Shown here: piece by piece, positions 35,600-47,589 of the stretch | Layout: every line of letters begins with the position of its first letter | Position numbering within the stretch: position 1 is the first letter of the stretch | Assembly (NCBI GenBank): GCA_023014365.1 | Contig: JAEBUN010000041.1 | Coordinates: 186,001-250,000, forward strand | DNA: 64,000 nucleotides | Direction of reading: 5' to 3' | Origin: Lepiota brunneoincarnata | Lineage: Eukaryota > Basidiomycota > Agaricomycetes > Agaricales > Agaricaceae | Position numbers and translations under genes: made by a program | Notes under the pieces: model-generated | The model's input: only the letters and a program-made list of their open reading frames with translations | Database searches by the model: none | What the model was told of the DNA's origin: nothing

Positions 35600-38330
35600 T
35601 ATTGTTTCTATAGGTATCGCCTTACTCTGCGTGGTAATGTATTATTTTATGACCTGACCATTAGTATTAGCGTGTGGCTTATCAAAGCACCCAACAGCAT
35701 TTTAGCGCCCACCAGTGTATCTGTGCTTCAATGGACCGTGCACAACGTCTGTAGGCTCTTTGGTGGTATCTCACACGGACGGGGAATGCTTTGCGCTTTA
35801 AAACATATTGAATCAGTTCTGTTACGACCACTGGGTATCTTGAGGCTGGCTCACATATAGCTAATGCGCTCTGGGTCTTGATAGCTCTACGATGCCCACT
35901 GACGGTTAAGCGGCCATTAGTCCGGTACTTTGTTCATTCGACTTGAAACTACCTTGAAGGCAATATTCTCTCGGGTTCGAGGCCTTGTTTTTCTCTACTT
36001 TGACGATGTCCTCCACTTGCTTAGTCTTGGTCGATTGTTGTCCGGGACGGCGGCTCAACCTTTAGATTGTCCAACCCGTGGCGCAACAACTTCTTTATGT
36101 AGTCTGCGACGACTGCCGTTAGTTTCTGTTGTTCCGGACTCGAAAATCCACTCGAGGGATGACTTGCTCACCACGGGGGTGACTTGTGGGTTAGTGGCCT
36201 TTGCTTTGTGCGCTGGACTTGTTCGCAAGATTTGGGCTGGCGACACTCTAGAGTCTTGGTGTTCTGGACGTTGTTCCTCGTTGCAAGCTGTGGGAGACCC
36301 CCGGCAAGTCCTTGAGTTGGGGAGTGGAAGTGGGGGGGGGGGACGGGGAGATTGGGAAAATGTGTCGCCTGAGGTTTGACGTGGGAACTGGAATGTGATC
36401 TGTTTTGCCTCTCTCGTCCTCTGTCCCAGCATCGGTATCCTCGCGAGGCGTCGCTGTGGTGTATGGTGCTTTTTGGTTGAGGGAGGATGAGATTGAGTGG
36501 TTTAATGCAGTTTTCTTTTTTTTTGTGGACGTGGAGTGGGGTTTTGAGTAGCTAAAATGTTCCTTTGTAGTGTGTTTACTGAGAAAATATGGTTTTTTTA
36601 TTTTTCCTCGGCGTGTCTTTGCATTGAGGATTTTTAGAGGCGGGCCCCCCCCCTTCCACCTCTTGTGTTTCCTAGCCGAAGGGCTGGACGCATGTGGGTG
36701 TAATTAATTGACTCCAAAAAATACTATATGCTGTATATGGAAGTTGTAGGCGCGTACACTTATGTGGCCGGAAATGCCCGAGCACGTGATCCTTAAGGTA
36801 TCATCTTTTTTTTATCTACTTACGGAGAAGTATTGGAGGCAAAGACGTTGGACTCTGAATGTAGAGATTGTGCCAAAAGAAAAAAGAGAGATTTTTTTTT
36901 GAAGCAGTGAACGGCACTATGCCAAAGCTGGACGACGTCAAGGGGTTTTGTAGGAGGATCGGTCATGCGATTGAGGGAGGGACTGTGGTGGTAGGAATGG
37001 TGGACGTGGTGGGGTTTCATCCAATATCTTGGGACAGCTCTGTTCTCCATTTGCTGTCGAACGGTTAGTTGCTGGGAGGCGATTTGGTATATTTAGGGCG
37101 TAGAGACCAACTGCCTCCAACGTCACCACCATCTCTCTTCTGTGAAAGCTTATTCGTTTTGGCGGACCTGAGCGTATTCTGCTGGATATGCAAGTCGTCA
37201 ATCATTGCGTACTCTTCTCGTTCGCATTTGCGCTGCTCCAGAGAAGGGGGGGAAACGTGATTGGCTACTGATTTCCAAGTTTGTCACGTCCATCAATGGA
37301 TATTCACTCGAAGTGTGGGGCATCTTAAAGAGGCTTCACGGTGGGCTCTATCACACAAGATACTGGTGTGTCGGCTGCTGCTGGTGCTCAGGCTTGAGTC
37401 ACGCAGTTTAATTATCAAAGGAATGTATCCTTTTGAGAACATTGTTGTCATATCCCTGGTTGCTCAGATCACCACTGAGTCTGTCTTCGGGGGGTGATGT
37501 ACGTTACCCGGGCGAATAGCAAGCCGTAGGGGACTTTAAATCTCCTATGAGTGATGGCGCCTCTGGCATGTTCAGCCTCTGCTTCCCAACAGTGGCCGTC
37601 CCCCTTTCCCGTCTTCTTTGAACTGAGATACTTGGATGATATTTCTGGGATTATTGAGAAGCTGCGCTGCGGTCTTACCCAACCCGTGATAAGTCAGGCC
37701 AGACCTTGAGACACACCAAATATTTGCAATATTTTCCGGTGCCACAAGAGCCACCGCGAGAGACCGCGCTCAAGCCTTCGAGAGACCTGGTGTTGAATTT
37801 AGTGCTGTACTTGATCGACCTGAGGGACTCCCCTTCCTTTTGTTGAGACCGTGCTTCTCGAGTCCCATCAATTCTACATATGGTTGCATACGCTGTGCAC
37901 CCCGGCATCAACCTAGACCCTGACCCGGATTAGTCCCGACGGGAGGATTTAGTACCCTCGAGCCAGGTTGCTTGAGCAAATAGGAACTTGCTGAGCGCAA
38001 TCCTGAAATTCCATTCATCCATGTTTACCCAGGATGTGTGGATGCGCTTACCTTTGAAATGACTGACCATTGGCTTACCGTTCTCTATTGTTACTTCCTT
38101 TGACTGGCAAGCTGGTTGTTTGCGACCAAACTGGATGTGTGTGCGGAGTATATGTTTTATGATCTACTATGTAGCGGGAAAGGTGTTTTTCGGAGAAACA
38201 AGAATGGGGATGACATTGGCAACGAAGGCTTTCCGGAGACAGTGGATCACTGCATGGGCAGAGAAGGTTATGAGAACATTCGGTCGAGGCAACCAAGAGC
38301 ACTGTAATGTGATGTCTAGTATATACTGTT
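35600..38330. other. Intergenic stretch, no supported gene
   Basis: AT-rich runs (poly-T at 36510-36620 and 36800-36900), and scattered ORFs under 150 codons on both strands with no recognisable family. I see no RNA gene. Confidence 0.45.
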
Positions 38331-38336
38331 GAAATC

Positions 38337-38475
38337 CACTCAAGAAGGTGGACAATGACGAGGGCAGGTATTCATGAGAGACAACAACGGGGGTGGGGAG
38401 GAAGGGGAGTAAACAGACAAGGTACTACTGGTAAACTACACATGTATATAATCTACCTACCTCAGTCTTGTCCTA
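38337..38475 (+). mobile_element. Relic of the TGTTGAAAT solo-LTR family
   Basis: It starts TGTTGAAATCCACTC and shares with 19353-19557 and 42680-42809 the block with GGGGTGGGG followed by GAGTAAACAGACAAGG. The right end is not defined and no target duplication was found. Confidence 0.6.
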
Positions 38476-38979
38476 CTCGTATGACCTTGTTAAACACCAT
38501 GGTTTTGGATGTTTACTTGCTAGATGGAGCCCAGATGCAACGAATTTACTGGGGGACGTGAGATTGCGTGATATAGGGTGTGTGAATGAATCTGTATTCC
38601 GTGGTGATTTCCTGGAACACTTTTCTATGTGCCTTCCAGATATACGACTATTCGCATAGCAATTATCTGCTAGTCAGCATCAATGATGGTGTGTTTGGAC
38701 AACAAGGGTAGTCCGAGTCTCCCGGTCCACACAAACTCGGCACTGCATCAAATTACAAACCTATTCAGATCACCTAATACTATAATATGTGAGCATAGTG
38801 CGTTCACCTGGCACCTTGAATAGAGACCGTAGAGAACGGTCGTCACCAAATGTAGCAGGAACGGGATCAGTAGCCGAGGTTATTATATCCTCAGGACGGG
38901 CTCCGTCCGTCTCGAAGTCCTGTGGTTGTTTCGCTCGATTGGACTTGCGCCCTGTTCCGCCGACAGAAATGTTGCCTGC

Positions 38980-39215
38980 TCCGCAAGGGTATTCTTGGGA
39001 CAATCGATAGCTGTCCTACCTTGGGACTCCTCATACCTGTGTGACTTACTCGCCCTTCCCCAGCAAGGGACAACAGAACTCCGGTGTCAAACTCGCTCAC
39101 TTTCCCCTTCGAGCTTAATGACTTCCTCATTTCTCCTCGGACCCTGTTGCTGGATAATTTAGGGGACTCTTCCGATGATGCGAGTATGAGTGCTACTCGT
39201 GCTGACTGGGGCGGA
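38980..39215 (+). pseudogene. Inverted fragment of the bZIP-kinase first exons
   Basis: Plus-strand sequence homologous to the minus-strand region of K1 around 41800-41990, covering the end of exon 1a, its intron and the start of exon 1b. The matching part reads FPFELNDF against FEPNDF in K1 and continues LDNLGD. It lies tail to tail with K1, just past its 3' end. A matching fragment lies past K2 at 47590-47790. Confidence 0.72.
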
Positions 39216-39505
39216 GGCTCTTCAAAGTATAAAATACATTCTGCACAACGGAAATCTAGGTTGGTTGTGGTCCGACAGCCTGGGAAAATGATGATTTTCT
39301 CAAAGGCTCTGATGGCTCGATGTTGTAGTAAAGTTGTTGAAACATGCCTAGAGTCTTGTTCACCAGCTAGATCTATGCAGTATACGACTCGGGTCGATCC
39401 CTGATCACCTCGTACATGCTTGGCTTTGAGAGCGGGTGATGGCTTCCGTCTCTCGCTTTCATAATCTCGCAGCGCCAACCTGGTATATCGGATATCGTCG
39501 CAAAG

Positions 39506-42277
39506 TCACGAAGGGGGCTGCTGATCATCTGTGACCTCTGCAGACTCTCCCGGTCTTGCCTGGATCAACATGGGATATGTCAAAGGCAGCCCACACAATG
39601 AACGTCTCTCATGACTCACCCAACAATGAAGTGCCCTCTGTACACTATCATAGTCAATCGTAATCGCTTGCGACCTAACCTTCCTTTCATTGTGGCAGAG
39701 AATGGCAGGATCAAGTTCAATGGGAAGACGATCATCTTCCATATTCAAGGGATCAATGAGGTCCCGGACAGCACTTGCCGATGGGCGGCTTGCCGGATCA
39801 TAGTCCCAGCAGCTACGCATCACTGGTCCTACTGCATTATCAACCGACTTGTATACCCGTACATCACCCAGAACTGGTCGTTCCGGATCGATTCCTCCCC
39901 TCAAAAAGGCACGTATCAGTTGAGCGGGCAATGCGTACTGCGCAAATGGGATTTCTCCTGTAAGGACCTTCCGGAATCAAAGGACAGGTTGGGCGGAAGT
40001 TGCTGACAATACGAGGGAGAACCATCTCACCTCAAAGCAGATGCAGCCAAACGCCCATATGTCAGTCTCATATGTTGGTGGCGGTACAAGATCCCCGGTG
40101 AAGAACTCTGGAGCCATCCAATTTGTGGTCCCGGAATGTTCCGCAGCAGTGGTGGTCCCAACAACCGTTGAGGCAATCTTGGCAACACCAAAGTCCGCAA
40201 GCATTGCCCTTTTAGTTTCCGAAACCAGGATATTACTCTATAGGGTTTGCACATCAGAACGATTTCGCGTCCTCAAAACTAGTTAAAAACTTGCCGCTTT
40301 GAGGTCAGAATGCACAATCCCCATGCTGTGCAAGTACTCCAGCCCATGGATAATATCAGAAAGCTGTGAGTTACGATTAGGAACGTGGAGACAACCAGCG
40401 TCACGGTATTGATACACACCAGGGGAACGACCGGAGTCTGCGGGGAACAGCTAAGATAGGAAGCAAGGTCGCCTGCCTTCATCCATGGAGCAACCATGCA
40501 AATCCTTGGTATTTCTTCATCAGAAAGGTAGACGCCGTAAAATGGGACAACATTTGGATGTGATATGTGGGTCCAGAGTGCCAGCTCTCCTGCGTGGGCC
40601 TGGGTAGAAAACGTGGGCTCGTGAACAACACACGTCAAGATCTCGGACATATGACGTACTCTCAGAACTTGTTCACTCGCACCTCTTTGATACATACGGA
40701 CAGCTTTGACACACACTGTCCGACCATTGGAATGTCCTTTGTAGATGAAACCGAACCCTCCTTGTTGAACTGGGCGGATGAGGTCACATTGTACGTCTGT
40801 AAGCCTAAGACATTGGGGGAAGACCTGAGCCGACTTGGTTACTTTGGTGAAAATATGTAAGATGTGCCTTCTTTCGCGTGGCGATTGGAGGGCGTCACTG
40901 TCGTCGAGCACCTTTGAAATGAACATCCGCCATCCTAAACAAAGCACTTGGGTACTGGTGAGACTCACTTTGGTCAAGAAGTCGACCATGCATTGAGCAT
41001 CATCATTACAGAGACTAGCAATCTCGGCATTCTTTACTGAGTTTCGAGCTGCGAGAGTCGATACAAGAACACAAGAATATCTGTACTTCTCTTTTTCCCT
41101 CTCGTTCTCCTGTGGCCACTGCCGCTCCATTTCGCTTTCATTCTCACTCTTGCCTTCCCTTTCATGGAGCATCAGCGCCTGCTGCCTCCACTTCGTCTGA
41201 ACGGGGGAAACGATCCTGGCCTCCTGTCCTTCGGGATGGAAGAGCTTACGCTTCCTGCTCTTCCGAGCTGCCAGGGTATCTTGACTACGTTTCCATTCGA
41301 TCTGCTCAAGTTCGGCAGCATTCAGTTTGGAGGGTTCTTCCGCGAGCTCATCCTCCTCATCGTCCAACATTTGTTGGTGAGCACGTTTGTGAGAGAAACT
41401 TGCAGGTATCTCTCTGCTCGACGTCGCCGAAGGAGTTAGGTACCTCGTTGCACGGGCGGGAGCATCGAGTGGGACGAGGGATTCAGGGCTAATATTCTTG
41501 CGAGCCCCTGTCGTCGAGCCGCGGTGACGCGTGATGGTCGTTGTAGGGGGTGCAGCCTCGGGTGCTACAGCTGTTCGCTGGGGGGGCGAGAAAGTCGAGT
41601 TATATATGGGTTTGTCCGGTGACAAGATCGCAGAATCGAGGGCAAGCTTTTCAAGAGCGAGTGACCACTGTAAAAGTGTCAAAAAAAAAGGAATTTAATG
41701 AGGGGACTCGAGCAGATGGCTCGGGAACCGTCTAAGAATGACTCACAAAGATATTATTATCGGAAATAAGAGGGGTAGAGAGGAAGTCGGCGTACGGTGT
41801 ACCGTCGGGGGGGTCGCCTAAATTGTCCAACGATGGGGTCCAAGGAGAGGTAAAGAAGTCATTGGGCTCGAAGGGTGAAGCGATAGAGTCTGGCGCCGGA
41901 GTACTGGTATTTTCTGCTGGTGAAGGCAAGTAAACCACACGCATGAAGAGCCCCGAAGTGGGACAATTACCTATGGACTTGAGAATATCCTCGAAATCCA
42001 CCTCAAAGTCAGAGGCCAGTGGTCTCTGAAGATCGGCTGGGGACACTTTAGGATTCGGCACGTCATCAAATGCTATAAGCTTGGGAGATTTTTGCGAGAG
42101 CGTGGTGAGATAGTTAGCCTTAAGTGCAGAGAAGTCCGGTACTGCTGTTGAGTGTGGCGAGGGCTGTGTTGCATTATCGGAGCAACGGGGTTGGGTACTA
42201 GGCAGTGGTGGGAGCGGTAATGGGACATGATAACGAGCCCCGAGATCCGACATGGATGCGAAGGCCTGGTCAGACAT
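39506..42277 (-). CDS. K1: Gcn4-like bZIP / protein kinase fusion
   Basis: Exons 42277-41971, 41916-41747, 41667-40969, 40911-40660, 40599-40420, 40363-40295, 40237-40031, 39967-39620 and 39559-39506 give 761 aa with no internal stop. Residues 1-275 resemble the activation region of Agaricomycete Gcn4/Cpc1 (SPFEPNDFFTSPW, LVPLDAP, YLTPSATS, DDEEDEL). Residues 285-301 are a bZIP basic region (TLAARKSRKRK) with Asp289 in place of the near-invariant Asn. The zipper is degraded and contains Pro. After a Glu/Lys-rich linker comes a kinase: Gly loop GGFGFIYKG 443-451, Lys461, Glu481, HSDLK with Asp556, DFG at 574, APE, and a C-lobe with CWDYDPASRPSA. The HRD Arg is Ser, so it is a non-RD kinase. 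The fifth kinase-side intron is GC-AG. An upstream ATG at 42370 is possible. The role is unknown; a stress or recognition kinase is inference. Confidence 0.8.
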
Positions 42278-42679
42278 CCTCGGACGGGTCGAGGAGTGGT
42301 TGTCCAAGACCCGTTGAAAACCCGGGGTCAGTTTTAACAGGATATCAGATGTCACACGTCCACACGTCAACTTGCCAAGGATAGGCTGTGCCGCGTTTAC
42401 CCTTCAAGCCCCCTCCAGCCATTTTCTTAGAATTCATCTCATGGCCAAATTTTCCTTATGTTCGGTCCTTTCAAACTCCTATATTTAGCGTTTACTGCTC
42501 CAAAAATTGTGTGTGGCATATGTGTGGCAGAAGTGCTCTCAAGAGAAGTATCCGAGGCAGGCGCCACGCTGGTTCAGCAAGCGCTTGTTGGCGCTATGTA
42601 AATGTGTAGGAATTGGTATTTTCGGCAAACTGATGGAATGCCGATTCCGAGATCACATGACTGCCTCACGGATGCCACG

Positions 42680-42809
42680 TGGTAGGTAGAATATATGCAC
42701 ATAGTTTATGAGTAAATACCTTTGTCCGTTTACTCCCCACCCCCGTCGTTGTCCCGCTCTCGCTAATACACGTTGCTGTTTTGTTCACCCTCTTGAGCGT
42801 ATTTCAACA
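42680..42809 (-). mobile_element. Relic of the TGTTGAAAT solo-LTR family, inverted
   Basis: The minus strand reads TGTTGAAATACGCTC and shares the GGGGTGGGGAGTAAAC block with 38337 and 19353. It interrupts sequence that is continuous upstream of K2 (before atggtctattga, 42812 against 51466). The left end is approximate. Confidence 0.62.
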
Positions 42810-43053
42810 AAATGGTCTATTGACCTCGAGGTCCTAGATGCGTGACCATTGTGTTGGGAAGAGGATGCCATTTGTAAATGGTCCTGTTGTAGTCCTACCA
42901 TCCCTTGACAAGTATCTGTGAGATGTAAAACACGGGGACATTAGTCCCCGAGGTCGAAGAAAAAATAGCTTATATAATATGTACGCAGGAGAAACTATAT
43001 AATAAAGAAACTATATAATAAATACCGTCGTGGTCGCTGGTATTTATCTCCAG

Positions 43054-45673
43054 TCAGTTAAAACTACATATTAGGGCTAGTACGGTCTGCTCCCCCCTGC
43101 CAATCCAGAATGCCATCCGTTGACGATCCGGCGAGGGGTCATCTGCATTTGGTCTATGTAGTGAAATGAACACAAATTCATTGTCCCCAGTAGTCAAATC
43201 TGGGGGGAAAGAGTCGTGAAGAGGCAAGGGCGTCGTGAATCGCATCGCAAGAGTTTTATCCACTACCGTTGATGGGCGGAATCGAATCAAGTCGTACTCA
43301 TAGTGGTCATCCGCCTTTTGGTGCAAGCCTCATAAACAACCAAATCTGCATCATAACACTGTAGGACCCACCGAGTTCAGTCCCGAACCTTTTGAGAGCC
43401 GTTGGAGAAGATGTAAAAAGTGTTTGTCTTCATACAGACTCCAGGCATGAGGAAAATGGCTGAAATTGAACTTTTCAAGTTCTGCCATAATGCTCGGTCG
43501 TCTCGAATCTTCTAACGATGCACACATATCCCAAACATTGAGCCTGAGGAAGTCAGAGATACGTTTGTCGTCCCCTATGTCACCAACCCAACGCGAGCTA
43601 TCAGGTGAAATTTCGTTGTGCGTGGAGATAGAACAGTCTGATCAAGGGTCAGCACAGCCGTACATGGTAAAGGGAACACCCACGTTCGAGTTCACAATTT
43701 GATTGAAGAAGGTGACTATACCAGCGGAGGGCGAGTACTGCGATGTCGTGATGGGATTGATCCATATCCAAGGCAAATGACTGGGATCGGTTTGGGTCTT
43801 GCAGAAAATCGGGAAATGATTTATGAAAGAAAGTAATGGGCTTTTCATGTGCCAATTTGGGAGGGGGGACATCAATGACAGAGTGTAGGTTACGAAGAGC
43901 TGAGTAGAAGGCATCCGTGCGAATGCCAAGAAATCGTCCAACTTCAGAGACTCTCTCAAAATGGGTGGCGTCCACGAGTGTTTCGTAGGAGTGAGAAAAA
44001 ATGTAGAACGCTATAATCCACTTAGTAGTGGGAAGCGTCGAATGAGGAACGCGACGCATGATCTGCATGTAAAAGGCGTCCAGGGCCTCCAAAGGCGTCA
44101 CCTTATCTCTCTCCCCAATCGCATCAAGGTACGCAAGACATATCTCCAGTTGCGTGTCGGGCAATAGGCTCCCGTCACCAATGAAGTGGAGAACAACCGA
44201 GGCAAGGATGGGCAGTCCGCCAACCCCCTGCGAAAGCAGCTGCAGTTTAGACTCGTTCGGCCATCGTATCCGATCCAGAGTAAGATCCCATCCGGTCGCA
44301 TCATGAATCTTCTGCAATCCGTCCTTGAGGATATGGTACACGTCCTGGACATCCTGTTCGGCGTCGCACGTGATCCCCTCACGCCCGCAATCAACTGGAG
44401 GATCGGCGCTGGCGAATGCGCGCTTGAGATGCCACTCAGGACGGCTGGAAACCAGCCACAGGAGTGGGCACGGACTATCGGCCAATTGCCGAACGTAGTC
44501 ACCAATGAGTGTAATGAGCAGGCACTGAGCAACCTCATCGCTGCACTCGTCGACCCCATCGACGATGACAACGAGAGGTTTGCAGGTGGTGTTGGCGGCA
44601 GTATGCTGAGCTGCCAGGAGGGTGAATGGGTCGACGATGAGCTTCCGAAACTGAATGGAGAGCGTCTTGTCGAGGATGGAGGGATCACGGGATAGGATGC
44701 GCGTTATCAAATGATTATACCCCGCATCCCCGCTGGCAAGTTGGTAAGCGATTGTGGCGACGACACCCTTGGGACTGTCGCGGTTTTGCAATCTGGAAAA
44801 GAAGAAGGATGCTCCAAGCTGCCCAAGCTCTTGACAATGCTCGGCAAACGTCTGAGCAACAGCAGACTTGCCTGCACCTGCAGGACCTGACAGCCATATA
44901 AAGTCCCAAGCCCGTTTCTCGCCTAACAGCCATTTGTTAAGCGTGTCCAGCAGCTCCGTGCGGGTTTCAGGGTGACATCTCGGCGGGGGATCGCGGTCGG
45001 ACGAGTCCACCTCAGCGCCCGGAACTCGCTTTTGGTTGAGTAGGAGGAGAACTGATTGACTTGAATCAATTGATGGTCGAGCAGATATACCACGCCAGAA
45101 AGAATCGTACCTGTTCCACCGCTGTCAAGGTTTTGGAAAAACTGTTGAAGGAATTGAGGATCCTTGAAAGGTTTACTGTCGACCTTGTAAATAATTTTCT
45201 CAGCGAAGGTGGGATTCTCCATCTTAATGTTGTGGGCACCAGCAAAAAAACCAGCCGAAGCACAACCAGATGGCTCTAATATACCAAGAAAATCCAGTGG
45301 TCAGTATGGATCTTGTTCAGAGCAGGCAGCACGCACGACTGGATCGGTCGGAGGTATTGTGTGCTTCCTGCTGTTTGGGTACCGAGTTGTGTTCAATCGT
45401 AGACTTGGGGGTATCTGACTGGTGGTTCGACATGTTCGATACGGGCGGGGCGTCGGCGACTGTCGTGGGCTTGTTCGACAGTGCGACGGCAGCGGCGTCT
45501 CGAGTTGTAATGTTGCAGGATGATGTTTGATTCGCTATCACCAACGCAACTGCGGGTATTGCGCGTATGGTTTTGGGAGCTTCAGGTAGGGGTCCAGGTG
45601 GAAGTGGACGTTTTGAGGAAAATATCATTCGGAAAAACGATCTCTTTGCCTTGGGGGGTTTGGATGTCGACAT
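43054..45673 (-). CDS. NACHT D: intact NACHT-domain STAND NTPase
   Basis: Exons 45673-45337, 45275-45111, 45051-43684, 43637-43372 and 43314-43054 join in frame to 686 aa. Introns are 61, 59, 46 and 57 bp with GTGCGT, GTACGA, GTGGGT and GTGGGT donors. The N-terminus is basic and Pro/Ser-rich (1-112), followed by a small conserved region (113-167) of unknown fold and the NACHT domain. Walker A GPAGAGKS is at 223-230 and Walker B VIVDGVDEC at about 329-337. The C-terminal 150 residues are conserved in all copies; no WD40, ankyrin or TPR repeats are visible, so the protein is short for the class. Such proteins switch on by nucleotide exchange and oligomerisation. The conserved CTGAC branch sites and matching exon sizes in A support the model. 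It is the only unbroken copy here. Confidence 0.85.
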
Positions 45674-45849
45674 GATGGTTGAGGGGACAGGGCGATCTGA
45701 TGAGGAGACGCCCATGCGGTCGTGTGTACTGCTTTTGGAACCCAGGTCACGACACCAGGATGGAGGTAGTCCACAGTTCTAAAGAGTTCATGAGCTTGCA
45801 AGCTTCCAGAATCCTTGCCAGCAGTACTCTGGGTAGGGATGGCTCGGAT

Positions 45850-47400
45850 CAACTAACGCAACCACTCACTAAAATGCAAGATCATCCAGCCCAACACCTT
45901 CAAGCTCGTCGTCGAGTATCCCAGCACCCTGCTGCAGTTGGTAGTTCCGGATAGCTTAGGACTTATCATCGCAGAATAAGGAACTTTGCTAGGCCACCGG
46001 GCCGGTGATGCGACCACAGGATGATGGACGTGGACGGAGCTGAGTAATGGTGCTGAAATGGGATCGATTCTGAGATAGGATTGCTCAAGTTGCCCAACGT
46101 ACAACAGGAAGACACTCTATGGGCATACATATCCTTCGTATCAGGGAGCGTTGATGGCGGTTCGCGGAAAACAATAGTCTGCTTAGGTTCTGTGATGTAA
46201 CCGATTTTATTCACTGTCGAGCATCATTGATTTGTTCTTGTCTCTCGTCGTATTTACTTCTCTCAAAGCTATTCCCTCCTTAGACTTGGATAGGGTTCGC
46301 GCTCTTTCATACTTATCACTAATTGCAAAAGCAATAACTTTTTTCTCGGAGACACCCAAGTCACGGAATAGATACACATGAAATGTATTTTTTGCCGAAC
46401 CATAAAGCGTATGTTCAACCTTAAGCCATGAAATGTGTCTGAATTCGTAAGATTCCCCTAGAGTAAACTCGCCGCATCAAGCCCTTGTTAGAATATCGAG
46501 CGCTCCGCTGGCTCGGATACTCAGTTATTATTCTATTTCATTCCTGTTTCCGATTACTTTTATTGTTTTACTTCATTTCTAGAGTCTCATTATTACCAGG
46601 TGTATATAATAGGTACAAACAGAGACGAACCCCCGCGCGTTTGCAACGGGTCCCTGCTTTTCTCGCTGATTTCCTTAAATCCAACAGCCCTTTTACTATC
46701 TGGAGCAATGGCTAGCAATCTATCTTTGCAATACTACTGTGAGAAACAGAGCTTGATGGGTTCCCGTTCTCATAGCGGCCAGCATGGATTCCTTCATCTT
46801 GACAACCCAAGCGAATATAAGCTCATCGACGAGGACCCTCCAACTTGCAACTAGATACCACTCTCGAGACACCGCGACACCCTCCTGGGCCACAAGCCGA
46901 GCTTGGAGAACCATCAATAACCCAAAGTGCAGAACTGGTAGGCAGGGAGTCTTCCAAGTGCATTAGACAAACTATGAAACTAGGAGAGCTGATAATGTCC
47001 ATTGCAGAGTGCGGAAAGGTGCTGTGGGCTATCCAGGGAGAGCCTAGAGATTCAATTGCGGCATAGGAAGATCGTGGAAATATTGACCAAGACGTAAGCT
47101 ATCTCGGTGTTCTCAGCGATAGTCGCAAACCCACCTCGGGAATTACAGGACATAAAGCACTCAGTAGTCGTAGGGTACGTGTCATCCACCAAGGGCTGTT
47201 TCTGGTACATGCACATCCGAGTGCTTAGTACTGTAGTCGTATTTTTGACCCATGTATTGATCGGATTTGGACCTGACTTTGTAACACGGGATAATACCGT
47301 AGGAACAAGCCTAATCGAACTTAATCACCGCTTGGGACAACCAAGAAACAGAGGGAGGCGCTCCACGTCTATCCAGCGAAATTACAATCCGGGCGGAAGG
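45850..47400. other. Region between NACHT D and the K2 flank
   Basis: 46230-46490 aligns with 63520-63840 near NACHT E in the same orientation, and 46720-46815 aligns with 63885-63990. Part of the second block is inverted relative to the first. ORFs here are short and not conserved in frame, so this looks like duplicated flank with gene debris. I could not identify a parent gene. Confidence 0.5.
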
Positions 47401-47589
47401 AATGAGTCACCTGCCCCGAGGTTGTTGCCAGTCCCTTTGCCGCCCAATGTTAGTGTTCCAACCAAATGTACCAGGAATGTCAAGGTTAGGGTTACATATC
47501 TTGAGACAAACCCTGTCCATCTCTGGTTGTTTTACTCGATCGTACTCACACCCTATTTCGTTGATAGAAGCGTTGCCTGCTCTTCAAAG

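Noticed and set aside
38891..39478. 195-codon minus-strand ORF as an independent gene
   Set aside because: Its first half is the in-frame continuation of K1 past its TGA, and its second half is antisense to the inverted bZIP fragment, so it is not a separate gene.
44186..44695. 169-codon plus-strand ORF
   Set aside because: It is antisense to the NACHT D exon, and similar antisense ORFs occur over the other NACHT copies (31225-31539, 61218-61715). They are shadows of coding constraint on the minus strand.
46600..46854. Possible TANGO2-like (NRDE) protein from a GTNRDEPP stretch
   Set aside because: Only a few residues match, the frame is short, and the paralogous segment at 63.9 kb does not preserve it.
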